This document shows positions 19,069 to 30,100 of a DNA stretch of 35,587 nucleotides, in pieces. The notes under the pieces were generated by a model. The model saw nothing but the letters and a program-made list of their open reading frames with translations, did not search any database and was not told the DNA's origin. The DNA is from Phellopilus nigrolimitatus (taxonomy: Eukaryota > Basidiomycota > Agaricomycetes > Hymenochaetales > Hymenochaetaceae), in assembly GCA_021029095.1 (NCBI GenBank), contig JAJOHG010000264.1, positions 1 through 35,587 on the forward strand, given 5' to 3'. The first letter of the stretch is position 1. Every line of letters begins with the position of its first letter. Made by a program: the position numbers and the translations under genes.

Positions 19069-20590
19069 GCCGTCGTCTTTCTGTTATTTTGCTTTTCGTG
19101 TCCTGTGATTTGTTTCTACTATACACCGAGTTTGGTATCCTGTCTTCCTATCCTGTCTTCTCTGACCCGTCCTGTCTTCTCAGCTCCCTTTCACTTCTCG
19201 ACGTTCATGACCGCAACGCATCATCTTCCGATTTCTTTGTTCAGTTACTCGGCCGTGCAAATCAAAAAATATAAAATTGACAAAGATAAACTGTTATACA
19301 CATGTATTGCTACCAATACCACATCCAATGATCCAGACAAGTCGCCCAATTTCCCCTTCATCCTTTCATCATCACAAAGAAAGTACATGTGTGTGTAGTT
19401 AGGCGCTCCCAGGTGCGGTATGCGCTATACCTTCTCTTTTCTTGAAGAAACAGAATTCTCAAAGCAAAGCGGGTCTTCTGTTTACTTTACGGTCTTCATC
19501 CGCGCCCTCCGCGCCCCTCCCGCCTTTATATACTATCACATCAGACAAATGTATCTTGAGAAAAGGTCTAGCAAGCAGATCACCCGATGATTACTGGTTT
19601 ACACTACATGAATGTGTCGAGTTGGAAGTGTACTCGGCAGGTGGACGAGCGCACAAAGTCGAGACCGTCGCCTATGTGTAAGGTGGTTTTAGTTTGAATT
19701 GCACGGCTTATAGAACGTGTGAAGGCCGCGACTCGTGACAACGCGCGCCATATCTACTTTCTGCTGAATTGTACATATCGTCTGTGTTCCACAGACGATA
19801 ATTATGGAATGCAAACATTTTCGCAAAAAAAAACATATTTAAGCATAGCTTGTATCGAACATCTAGAGTTCTTTGAATTAGCCTCGGGAAAAGATATATC
19901 TGGATTTCGGACTGAAGTGTGCCTGTATAAATGAGGTTTCTGTTGGCCATAAACTCAGGACCGATGCGCGAGGCTCAGACCGGCATGTAAATCCTACTAG
20001 ACAAGTATAATAGTATATTATCATTGAGTAAAGAAAGGTAGACAACGACAGATGAAAGTAATAGTAAACCGACAGTAGATGAAGCACCAGAAACGTGTGA
20101 CTGGGCGAAGACTAGACACGGGATATACTAATAGACGGTATGCAGACGAACACGAGCAAGGAAGGACGGACAGCAGAGGACCTGATGCGGCTATTATGAT
20201 TACAGGCTGAATCAAGAGAAAGGAATCAGAGATAGAGCAAGCGGCGGACAAAGCAAGACGATGACGAGATAGATACGAGATATAGGGGGGAAAAAGAAAA
20301 GAAAAGAAGAAGACTGGACAAGCACAAGAAGGAGAACGCGAGACTAGAGACGAAAGAAATCGGCCATGCCAGCGGAAAGCAAGACTGAACCCGACGTGAC
20401 TAGTATGATTACGGGCTGATCCAGGCGGAAGCAAGACCAAAAGCGATAGCAAGAGAGCTGAAGAAAGCAAGACGGTGTCGAAATAGAGAGGGAATGAATA
20501 GTCGTATGGGTTGATTATGGTGTGGATAGTTGTACCAGTAATTGTAGTATATATTAATGAACGTATATAGTGACAGAGACTAGGCTCTTG
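19069..20590. other. Spacer with dispersed repeat X-Y and a purine-rich tract
   Basis: 19069-19420 is the 3' flank shared with HAD gene 1. 19607-19855 holds the joined dispersed repeat. From about 19990 to 20480 the plus strand is strongly purine-rich (GA), with two related words, TATGATTACAGGCTGA (about 20196) and TATGATTACGGGCTGA (about 20405). It lies downstream of the minus-strand gene ending at 20591 and may be its 3' UTR. No gene seen. Confidence 0.5.
19607..19855 (+). repeat. Dispersed repeat, X and Y joined
   Basis: 19607-19766 is the reverse complement of 1180-1340 (X). 19767-19855 matches 2057-2145 (Y) in the same orientation. The two pieces are contiguous here with no gene between them. 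Confidence 0.75.
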
Positions 20591-23403
20591 TCAACGCCAG
20601 CTTGACTTAGGCGATGTCTTTGACGCAGGGACGATTTGACGAAGGACGGGAGAGCCAGTGACTGCGATGTGTTTGATGGCGGGCGCAAGAGGTGGCGATG
20701 AGATCACTCTTGAGGAACCAAAAGAGCGAGCGTGCGTTGATGACCGCGAGCCTAAAGACGAAGGAAGCGATGACAGTGATGGCGAATTATTCTCGCGCAC
20801 CTCGAGTGGCATCATTGTTGAGCGCCGGACAGACGAAGTACGAGATACGCTAGAAGAAGCCCTGGCTTTGCTTAGCAAAATTCTCTTCGACGGAGAAGTG
20901 ACTTCCTTCCGCCCAGGAGAGTACGTCGGGCCAGAGTTTGAGACGTCCGATAGCACAGAGCGCCTCGATACCAGTAATCCTTGAGGCCGAGAAGTTCCAG
21001 TGTCAGAAGATGAGGTGGTCTTCATGGCTAGGGCATGACCGGATTTGAGGGTCGGCGAAGTTTCGATCGTACGCGTGCTCAGCGTCGACAAAGCTAAGCT
21101 TGGCGTACCAGAGGGATTAGCGCGCGTTGATGGCCGTGGTCGAGACGGTGTAGAAGGCGGCGACGAAGGCGGCACTTTCTTGCGATCCTCAAGACACGAC
21201 GTTGGAGAACAGCCGGTACTTGAAGGACGGAGGGCACGGGTAGAATTTGAAGGAGCCTTTGTCACCGATTCGGCTCCAGACGCAGTTGAGTTGGAGACTT
21301 TAGACAATCCTGGTCCCTTTGAGATTGGTGGTTCTTCAGGCTGATTAACGCGATTGCCAGAATCCAGAATACTCTTAGCAATATGAGCACGAAGACTAGC
21401 AGCCGGGTTTGGACCTATAGGCACCAGCCTCTTATTGTAGATGTTTCCGCGCATAGCATTTGACTTGATAGTCGGCGCGGGTCGCAGAGCGGGGCGTGGA
21501 CGCGGAGAAGACGGTGAACTGCGGGTAGACGTCTTGAGAACTTCTACCAACATCCTGCTTGATGTTCCTTTGTCGGTGACGACAGGGCCACTAACAGAGC
21601 GAAGGTCTCCCTTCGCCGTCGATTTGCACAATATTTTCTCCTTGGACTTGCATAAATTACGCACAGCAATCTTGATGCTCTTCTTTTGGTCGACTTGGGC
21701 AGCCACTGAGCCCGGACCATTGATGACGCGACCAAGATGCAGAGCGGACGGGTTTGCCGGTCGGTAAGCCCAAGTACCTCGGACGCCAGAGTAACGTTTC
21801 GAAGACAGCTTGCGTCGATCCAGCTCCAGTCCGCGAATTTCCTTCCATTTCATTGCCTTTTTGCTGAATAGCAGGACCGGCGCGACACGATCCTCGGGTG
21901 GATAAGTCGCGCGGTCGGCCACCTGCGAGCCCTCCGTCGGTGGCTCGGGGATTACATACCGACGTTCGATTGTTCGCAGGATAGCGCGCGCATAGCGGAG
22001 TGCGGTTTTCGCGCGCGGGTTTATCAGACGCCTCCGCGGTAGGAGCGTCCGCGTGATAGTTACGGTGTTGGTGCTAGACGTGTGCGGACGAGCGGCGATG
22101 TAGCTCGTTGAAGAAGTCTGTGCTTCCTCAGAACTAGTAGTGCCAGCGTCGTCCTTCTGTCTAGCGGCCGCGACTGAACGAGCCTCTTCACGATCGTACA
22201 AGGCCTGCGCTCCTTGCAGAGCGAGCCTTCGCATGTCGGTCATGGCAGTTGCCTCAAAGCTAATAAAGGCGATCGTCAGAAACAAAACGAAATTTGAACA
22301 TGAGAGGACACGTACGAGGTTTGGACATAACGGAGGCCGTCGATGGCCTCGAAGTCGATGTCAAGTAACTTATCGCTGAGGATGAAACCGTTACGCCTGA
22401 GCCTCCGCTGAGAGGTAGCGAAGTTGGCGCTGGCGTCGGAGTCAATCGAGAACGGGATATGCTTCACGAGGGAAGGAGCGGTCATCGACCTTGCTTCCTT
22501 CACAACCTGTATAAGCCTTTCGTCAGCCACGGCGACATGATGGTATGTGTCAAATACGCTTACCTTGACTTCTTCGGCAATTCGTTCGTAGTCAGTCTCA
22601 AGGCGGAGACTCGCGAAACCCTCCGCCGCGGACCTGAGGAGGTGGCTAGGAAGCGTCTTCGCGGAGGATGATTCAACCTCGCCCGTAGGTGCGCTATCAA
22701 CAATGTCAGCCACCTCTGGAACCTGCAGGGAGTTCATCGCAATCGATCCCTCCTGAAATCCAGCGTCAGCGGTTATGGCAGGTGCGGAAAAGGTATTTGA
22801 TCTTACATCCGTAATATCCATCTCGACACTGTCAATCGTCTCCATATCATGCAGGGAGTTCACCTCATTTGACTCTTCCTTAGATCCGTCACCGACTGTC
22901 ACAGTGGGTGTGGAAAACTCATCCGAACTCGCATCAGTTATATCCATCTCGCCGGTCTCCTTCCGAATGCCCTTGTGCGTCGAACATATCGAGATGACGA
23001 AGCTCTGTGTGACGGGCGAGCTGGGTCCATAGACGATGCTCGGAGAGGACATCTTGCGAATGATTTCGCGCGACGACTCACGATGCCCTTGTCCTCTCTC
23101 GAGGTCGAGAGCGCGTTGGCGTTCTAGGGCAGCCTCGCGGCGAAGGCGGTACGGCTGGATGGTGACTCGTGCTTTCTTGTTCTTCTGTAGGTGCTTGTTG
23201 ACGAGACGGTAGACACCATATATGACAGTGAGAAGGAAGAGGAAAGCACCAGTGGAGGCAAGGCCGACAAGGACGAAGGGATGGGGATGGACAGACGAGA
23301 CGACCTTCTTCACCACGGAGTCGATGGCTGGGGCAGAAGCGGAGTCGACGCTGGAGGATTCCATAAAGCGGGAGGTAAGTACGATGGAGGATGGAGACGG
23401 CAT
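20591..23403 (-). CDS. Single-pass membrane protein with long cytosolic low-complexity tail (unknown function)
   Basis: Two exons on the minus strand, 23403-22316 and 22259-20591, joined by a 56-bp GT-AG intron (donor GTACGTG, acceptor TTATTAG), 918 aa. The junction reads YVQTS|FEATAMTDM in frame. Residues 1-42 are Ser-rich without a clear signal peptide. Residues 43-68 form one strong membrane segment (PFVLVGLASTGAFLFLLTVI and on). It is followed by a basic KHLQKNKKAR, so the long tail should face the cytosol. Residues 153-194 and 195-236 are two 42-aa direct repeats, each starting MDITD. The second half is Ser/Pro/Arg-rich with many SP and SPR sites, like disordered phospho-regulated tails of fungal cell-cortex proteins. 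No enzyme domain was recognised. The stop at 20591 follows KTSPKSSWR. Confidence 0.8.
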
Positions 23404-24057
23404 GGCGAGCGAGTGGGAGTGTAACGAGTGGGTATGTAACGAGTGTGGGTGGAGAGTTCTTTCGCTTGGAGGGGGCGAGAGATGGTGGGGGAAGGAGGGA
23501 GAGCTGCACGACGAGGCATGAGGTGCTAGTCCGAATATTTATACCATCGCGGATGGTGTGATTTGGAGACTCGGACTGGAACAAAATGTCCATCGTCGCT
23601 GGAAATATTGCTGAGGCTGACTGGTTAACATAGGACGGTAGCGTGGTATTCTGAATGGAAAATCGAGAAGGTGGAGATGTCAGCCGCCGAGTAAAATGGA
23701 AGCGAGGTGTTGGGTATACCTTGGACAATTCCACTGGGAGCCAGTTTCCAACGACGCCGAAGGACCGAAAGGCTACTTTTGCACCAGGTTTCCTCGTTAG
23801 CAGCAGAATCCACAAGACCATCCAGAGCAGAGATTTCTGTTAGTGATTCCCTCCAGAAAGTAAGAGCAAAGTTTAACTTTCTACTGTCGACGACAGTGAA
23901 TTCAGGGCGGGAACGAGTGCTGACACACTTCGGGCCCGAACAGCCAGTTGTACGTGTACGTAGAGGCGAGGAAGGAGTAGTCGACGTTCTCGCTATCATT
24001 GTGACTGGTAGTCAGCTAACATTTCGACTTGGTGAAATGATCTTCTACTAGCTTTTA
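23404..24057. other. Spacer upstream of the membrane-protein gene
   Basis: Probably the promoter of the minus-strand gene starting at 23403. Open frames exist on both strands (minus 23999-23625, plus 23707-24051) but none shows a known motif. On the minus strand, acceptor-like CTAACAG (about 23840) and donor-like CAAGGTATACC (about 23720) could bound a small exon, too weak to call. The inverted duplication starts at about 24058. Confidence 0.4.
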
Positions 24058-24703
24058 GCCCGCATGGAGAGCTTCACGACGTATTGCACCAATCCGGCAT
24101 GTAGATAACTTTCCGGAAGGTCTTCGGAAGACGGTTGATTTCGTTGTCATACACGCAGACTATGCAGTGGCACGCGGACACAAGAAGCCTGCCGAACTCC
24201 TCGCGCGTCGCCGCAGTGTACGGCGCCGCCTCGAGCCGCGAAAAGAAAGCGCACATGGTCTCCATGGACTTGCAGTCGCGGAACGACTGTTGCAGGGAGA
24301 GGTGCATCGTTGCGAGGCAAGAGATTTAGACGAGCGCTTCGATCTGCGTCGATTCGCGTTTTCAGTTCCCTGGAGGCTAAATAAGGCGAGGTATGTATCG
24401 CTCAACTGTAGGTATCCGACGAGTCTCTGACAGCCCTTACGGACTCTACACGCTTGTCGCGCCGATTGCTACTCGCCGACTCTTCCTTCGCGCGGCACAA
24501 AGAGTGGTGTAACTCGATCTTCCTCGCCACAGCCCGCTGGCCCATTCCCACCTTCCGCAAATCCGGAAAACAATCTCTCCAGGATGCAGCCCAAGCTCGA
24601 GATTGAACGCAGTGCGCGAGGACGTGCTGACTAGAGTGTATACGGAGTCGAGGTCGTCCAAACTAGAGAAAGGATTCTCAGAACTGAGAGTACTAGTCCG
24701 CAT
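24058..24703 (-). pseudogene. Decayed inverted copy of the unknown-family gene (exons 1-2 only)
   Basis: On the minus strand it starts MRTSTLSSENPFSSLDD, nearly identical to the gene at 2774. Then deletions of about 30 bp or more after TAFNL shift the frame, and a further deletion follows in the region matching exon 1's end. The first intron region is recognisable (CTACAGTTGAG). In exon 2 the codon for Tyr in ALVYIS is TAA, a stop. The rest (MHLSLQQSFRDCKS, REEFGRLLVSA, CIVCVYDNEIN) is readable until the match stops a few bases before the end of exon 2. Exons 3 and 4 are absent, so it cannot make the full protein. Confidence 0.85.
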
Positions 24704-25245
24704 GTGTGCTCTAATGAATTCGCGGCATCCATGAGAATACTTGAGCATGTGTGTTGATGAAGCTCAAACTGACTCGATATCGCTTAGATTAAGGTTCATC
24801 TGCCTCGCGTTTTCCAAGCTCCGATAAAAAAACACATCCGCGCTGAGCGCGCTCGGCCACGCTTGCCACGCGTACATCTTCATCCTTGAGTCTGCAATGT
24901 CTGCAATGGCATGGCTAACATTTCAAGTCAACGAAAGCTGCAAATTTCTCTTAGGTCCTTTATAATTGCTCTGCTCAAATGTCGCTGGCCAGCGCATCTC
25001 ACGAAACTTGCAACGAAAGATTGATTCGACATTAAGTACATTAGTCTATTGGCAAGGCCGAAAGGCCTCGAGCATGATAGGCAAAAGGCTTCTTTGCGGG
25101 GGCTGTTATGGTAGGTACAAGGTTTTCGAAGATTTCCCGCACAGCATGATGATCGCATCTTCCTTGATCTGCATAGGTTTTGCTATTACGACGCGGCTGT
25201 CTGCTCGAATTCTCCATGGCCTAGCCGTACTTGGAGACCTAGGAT
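24704..25245 (-). repeat. Inverted duplicate of the upstream region of the 2774 gene
   Basis: The reverse complement aligns with about 2215-2770: shared words include CTATTGGCAAGGCCGAAA.GCCT on the plus strand here, GGTTTTGCTATTACG, and GATATCGCTTAGATTAAGGTTCAT. With the pseudogene it forms one inverted copy of about 1.2 kb, located 21 kb from its source. Confidence 0.8.
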
Positions 25246-25495
25246 TGGTATAAAAAATTGAGCTGCTTTCGGAAATGTACCGGCGACTGTCTTATCCAAT
25301 ACCCACGATCAGTATTCCCCAGGCTGGTCGCCGTGTTTCAGGATCGCATCACTTCTGATCATATTTACTTAATGATGACTTTTCTCGACTGGCTTTTCCA
25401 AACAGAAGTAACAGCGAAGTTCGAATGCACTAGCTGAAATGCTTTAATATGGAACTTCAAAGATATCGCACAGACGTACTCCCACAGTTCGCCTC
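25246..25495. other. Probable promoter of paralog 3
   Basis: About 250 bp between the end of the inverted duplication and the next gene. It is AT-rich with no clear TATA box and no open frame of note. Confidence 0.4.
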
Positions 25496-26849
25496 ATGGA
25501 CAAGAATGTCGACGCCAGCCAACCAGCCGTCCTCGCACGAGTCGACATTCGCGAAGGCGAGACTTTCGCGGTTGAGCTTCGCCGCTCGCACTCTAGCTAC
25601 ACTGTGATAAGCACCTCGTCTTTCCAAACTAGGTCTGATATGCTCGGACCAGGGCGCATCCTCGACAAGCTCTTCTCCTCGTGGGGAAAGAGTCTGGAAG
25701 CGAGACTGAATCGCTTTGCAGAAACGAAAGGACTTGGTCCTCGCCACGTTTCGAAAAGGATCGAGTCGAACATTGCATCGACTTGGGCGTACTCCCTGTT
25801 GTCTGGTCCTTGTACCAAGTCCTGCAGACCTCACATCGTGCATGATGGATTCTCTGAGCCAGATGTACGGGAAATTGTTCAGAAAGATTGCGCGAAGCTC
25901 TTGAAATATATGCAGTTGAGCCGAATTTTCCATAAACCAACTTAACCCGAGCTGAATTACATCTTTATAGGTCGAATGTAGTTGCCACACAGTTGGAAAC
26001 GTTAACGTGTATCATCATTCTTTCAACTGCCCATCCGCTGCTGCAGCTATTCTTCCGAAATCTGAGCACGGAAACAATCCTGCGCAACTTTATTGTGCGC
26101 CTCAAGTCATCATCGTACGTCTCTGCTTCGTCGTCAGAGTTCGACGATTTGCTCCTCGCTGCACGGAGAGCTCTGATATGTGTCGAACATAACGAGATAA
26201 GCGAGCTTGCAAGAGGCATGTACCGTTCATCTCGCGTGCGAATCTCACTGTCAGAGAAGAGGGAGAAAGATTCGCATATCTGCGTCGCGGAGCTCTTAGC
26301 TTACACCCGAGATCAGTACGTCACCGTAATAGTCTATCCAACTGCGTATTCATTTCCCCGACCAAAATAGCGATACCGATTTTGCATTCATAACGACGGC
26401 GTACCTGGACAACTGGCTACGATTCATCGGCGATCAAAGGTACAACCCATCTTCTCCGCTAGACGAGCTCGTTCGGCACGGTGCCCTCTTCCATGCACTA
26501 GCCACCCTTGTTCAGACGGCTCTCAGTATCGTCGACACGCACATGCTAGACTGTATCTGCTCCGAACTCCTCGAACAGTTCAAGTACACCGAGGCCCTTC
26601 ATGTGCTCAAGCCGACGACAAAGAATGCGCTCGTCGGTCTTGTTTCTTCTTTACGCACGTGCGTTGTACTTCGGATGCTCGTGATTTTAACTCATTCGAA
26701 GTGCTCGCTCTGACAGGACTGAAGCACAATCTATGCTTCCTTCGGCTTCTCGAGTCGCAGAAGTGATCCATTCCCGTACCTTTCCACGTCTGAAAAGGAC
26801 GCAATCGCAGAGGTGTCTCCCATTCAGACTTGGTTTTTCCCAGCAGTAA
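25496..26849 (+). CDS. Unknown-family protein, paralog 3 (four exons, diverged)
   Basis: Paralog of the gene at 2774, not of recognised function. Exons 25496-25914, 25971-26315, 26371-26658 and 26717-26849 give 394 aa. The introns are 56, 55 and 58 bp, GT-AG, at the same positions and phases as in paralog 1. The start CCTCATGGAC is a good context, and the N-terminus MDKNVDASQPAVLARVDI differs from paralog 1. Conserved blocks: SSYTVISTSS, GLGPRHVSKRIES, QSNVVATQLETLTCIIIL, FRNLSTETILRNF, RRALICVEHNEIS, DTDFAFITTAYLDNWL, and exon 4 EAQSMLPSASRVAEV against DEARELLPLASRVAD. Exon 2 carries a longer segment after NEIS (to TRDQ), and the C-terminal tail is basic and longer. Sequence identity is low across an unchanged gene structure, so this is an old duplication. 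It lies next to the pseudogene of the same family. Confidence 0.8.
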
Positions 26850-27124
26850 ATCAAAGTAATAGTATGGATGGGAAGTAAAACACTTTCGTTATTACAGTAG
26901 TATTCTTCGAGTTATTTGAGCGAACATACAACAGCCAATATAACAGCAGGCAACAGAAAAATAACGAAATAACGCACAACACCATTTAGGTGAGAGTAAA
27001 TCGGACGCAAGACATATGATAGAAACATCAAGAATAACAAGAAAAAGGAAACCAAATCAGCGAGACGTCGCAAGCTCTTTCACAGACATATTTTCTTTTA
27101 TGGGGCGGAAGAGAAGGACTTGGT

Positions 27125-30100
27125 TCAGTACTGTTTCCCAGACACGTGAGGATTGAAGTTCATGCTGGGCGTGAGCACATCCTGCATGATGCTGTCTGTG
27201 TCCGCAGTTTGAAGCATGCCCATCCAGTTAAACCCTACAGAATCTTCGTCAGCTCAAAATCGCATAACGAGTAAAGTGACAACTTGCCTGGCATATTTTG
27301 CCAAAGCGATGGATCTGGCATCGACTGCATTGTTTGTAGCAAATCGCTGTCGAACAATGCCGGTTGGAAGAACTCTGGTACGTTCATTTGCAGCGCGTTC
27401 TGTGTCTCATACATACTCATATCGGGCTGCTGCTGCTGGGGTGAAATTGTGTTCACGCCCGCTTGATAGCCTCTTTGGTTCTGACCCTGGCTGAAGTCGA
27501 ACGCTGCATTCGGTGAATGTTCGCTCGTTGTGGAATAACGATCCTGCTCGGCGGCCGTTGGTAATACAGGTGGCGGCGCCGATAGCGTCCCGCTAATGCC
27601 CGTCGGCGAAATGTTCAGAGATTCCGCGGTCGTCATCGAGGAGTTGGCCGAATGCGTCGCAGGGCTCGTAACTCCCTGAGTAGGTGGAAAAGGATAGGAA
27701 GGACTGTTTTGCTTCTCTGTTTTACTGATAGCATTCTGGGTCATCCGGCGGGTGGAGCGACGAGGGAGGGCATTGCCGCTTTTCAGAGCGCTAGGAGAGA
27801 GCTCAATCTTCGCCATGGGTGTGGCGAGAAGACCCTCGAGGAAGCGCGCCCATAGTTTAGGGCTGTGCTTATCATCGACAACGACATCAGGGGAGCTAAG
27901 GAGGTCGATAATGCCCCGAACGAGTTGGTGAATCTCCACACGCTGTTCCATTTTGAGGTATGTAGCATATTTCGGGTGCAGAATCTAGAACTCATGGTTG
28001 AAAATTCTTCAATCAATTGAACGATAGCACTTACCTTGATCAGAAATGACGAAGCGAAAGTCACAAAAACGCACTGAGCTTCCGGACCGTGCCTGACGAA
28101 TATCTTTTGGTTCGTGAGCTCGTCTACGAAAACGCGAAGCACGTCTGTAGCCGCACGGTAGCACTATGACAGGTTCAGACTGGAGTTCCCTCGGAGTTAA
28201 GGAAAAATGCAACATACGCGGTCAAAAAATGATGACTGGTCTGATTGGCCTTTCCCAAACGAGTGCTGGAAACCAAATGATAGTACTATGAGGCGCGAGT
28301 AACGATATGCCAGCTTGACGAGGCTGTTCCTGAAACACCCTTGAGAGTCGTTTGGATCAGTATTTTGAACAAGTCGCTTCGTCCATTCCGCTTCGTCCGC
28401 GACAAGTTTCTCATCAATCTCCGATGAAAGACCGTTCAGATCCAGATCCTGGTGAGTTCCATTTTAGCAATGGTTATCACGCAGACTGATACCCATAAAT
28501 TATACCTTGTTTAAACCCGTCGGATTGTTCGGATCGCTATAGATCTTCTGCTTGAATTCGTCCATCAACCGAAGCTCCGCGTTGTACGCAGCCAACTGGA
28601 TGTCAAAGCTCGGCAGATTCAATGGTGACGAGTCGTACCAAGATCCGGAATGACACGCAATGTAGTCGCTCGACGAGATCGTGCTCGCCTTGCCGAGCCA
28701 ACTGGATGTCGAACGGTCCAGATTGAAGCAATTTAGCCAGACGCGTGTGCGATTCAGCAGCTCACGCGCGTGCTGCTCGTTGCGCGGGCGCGCTGTGCTC
28801 GGATGGTGCAAGTTCAAGTCTGTAGCTACGCGAATCGCTAGACCTAAGTAAAGCCATGTGCGGTCTTCTTCCCAGCGGCGCATCGGGACAGGATAGAGAC
28901 TGAGCAAGATGTACGCTGAGACAGTTTCGACATTCTTTGGCCCACTAATAAGTGCTGTACCGGCTGCGAGCTGCGCATAAGTAATGAGCTCCTCGTATAA
29001 TCCAGAGTGATCAGGGTAGTATCGGGAAGCAATTGCACAAACTATGCAAAAAATAATTTGAACGAGTTTATTCCGAGAAGACAGAAGACAGAACCTCAGG
29101 CACTCACTGACGGTGAACAGGAAGGGTGAGCGCCAATATGTCTTCTGGGCAGTGTATAGAATTGGGTCAAGGAGAGAGCACGATAGATTCATCTTTTCGA
29201 AGTATCTAATCAGAGCTCCGTTAGCGCTCTCGACCTAAGTAAAAGCCGATGAAAACCAATAAACTCACATATTGAACAATATTTCGACCTCATGGGGAGT
29301 CACAATCCCTCGCATCAAAATATGAGGAACAGGGTGCCTAGCTGGAGCCAAGCGTGACGGGTCGGGCACACTTCCACGCCGCGCCTCAAAGAACCGAGGA
29401 GCAGCCGCTCCATATTCCTCGCCCGACGACTCCTCATGCTTTACACTCACTTTCACCTCAGATCCAGTGCCATCGTCTGCCCCTCCTGGAAGGCTGATTG
29501 TCCGAGAATGAGATTCAGCACGCGGGGAGAATGTCGAGCCTTGCGAGATTGATGGCGAAAGCCCGTGCCCCTCCGTGCTTGCCGGCGTGCCAGCTTCGAC
29601 GCTGGCCTCGCGGCTCATTGCTTCTGCCGAGATTCCGGTACTGCCGAAGGAGCTTCGTGGACTTTTACTTCCCTGGCGGTGGCCCTCCGATGCGATGCTC
29701 AGCTGCGCGATTAGCCCAAAGGGCGCCGCGGGTGTCGTAGGGAGCGGCGCAAAACGCGACGGCTGTGGGGTCTTCCTGCGTCCGCTACGCCCACCTGAGT
29801 TCGTACGAGGCATCGAGGGTGGCGGCGTAGAGGCCTCCCGTGATACAGTGCGCATCGTTGGCGCAGGCGAAGAGTGATGCATCGTATCCAAGTCTGCGGT
29901 GCTCGACGATCCAGGACTACGCACAGACTCAAGCTCCTCAACGACGTCCTTTCCCTCTGCGTCCGTATCGCATTCCCCGGCAGGTTGTCTCCACTCTGTG
30001 TTCGTGCTTCCATCAGCATTTTCTGTACCGCTCTCTTCGAAGTAGCTCTCCTCGCCTTCATATCCATCGTCACCCTCGAGCTCTTCCTCGTCGCCTTCTT

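Larger units (their letters stand above)
16820..19420 (+). repeat. Tandem segmental duplication, unit 2 (HAD phosphatase 2)
   Basis: Direct duplicate of about 13980-16630; see that unit. Exons and TATA region are much more similar between units than the far upstream parts. This points to an older duplication with selection on the gene, or to gene conversion in it. Confidence 0.8.

Noticed and set aside
23078..23821. 247-codon minus-strand frame overlapping the membrane-protein gene
   Set aside because: Out of frame with the gene that has the membrane segment and a supported splice junction; composition is Pro/Ser/Arg-rich, as in shadow frames.
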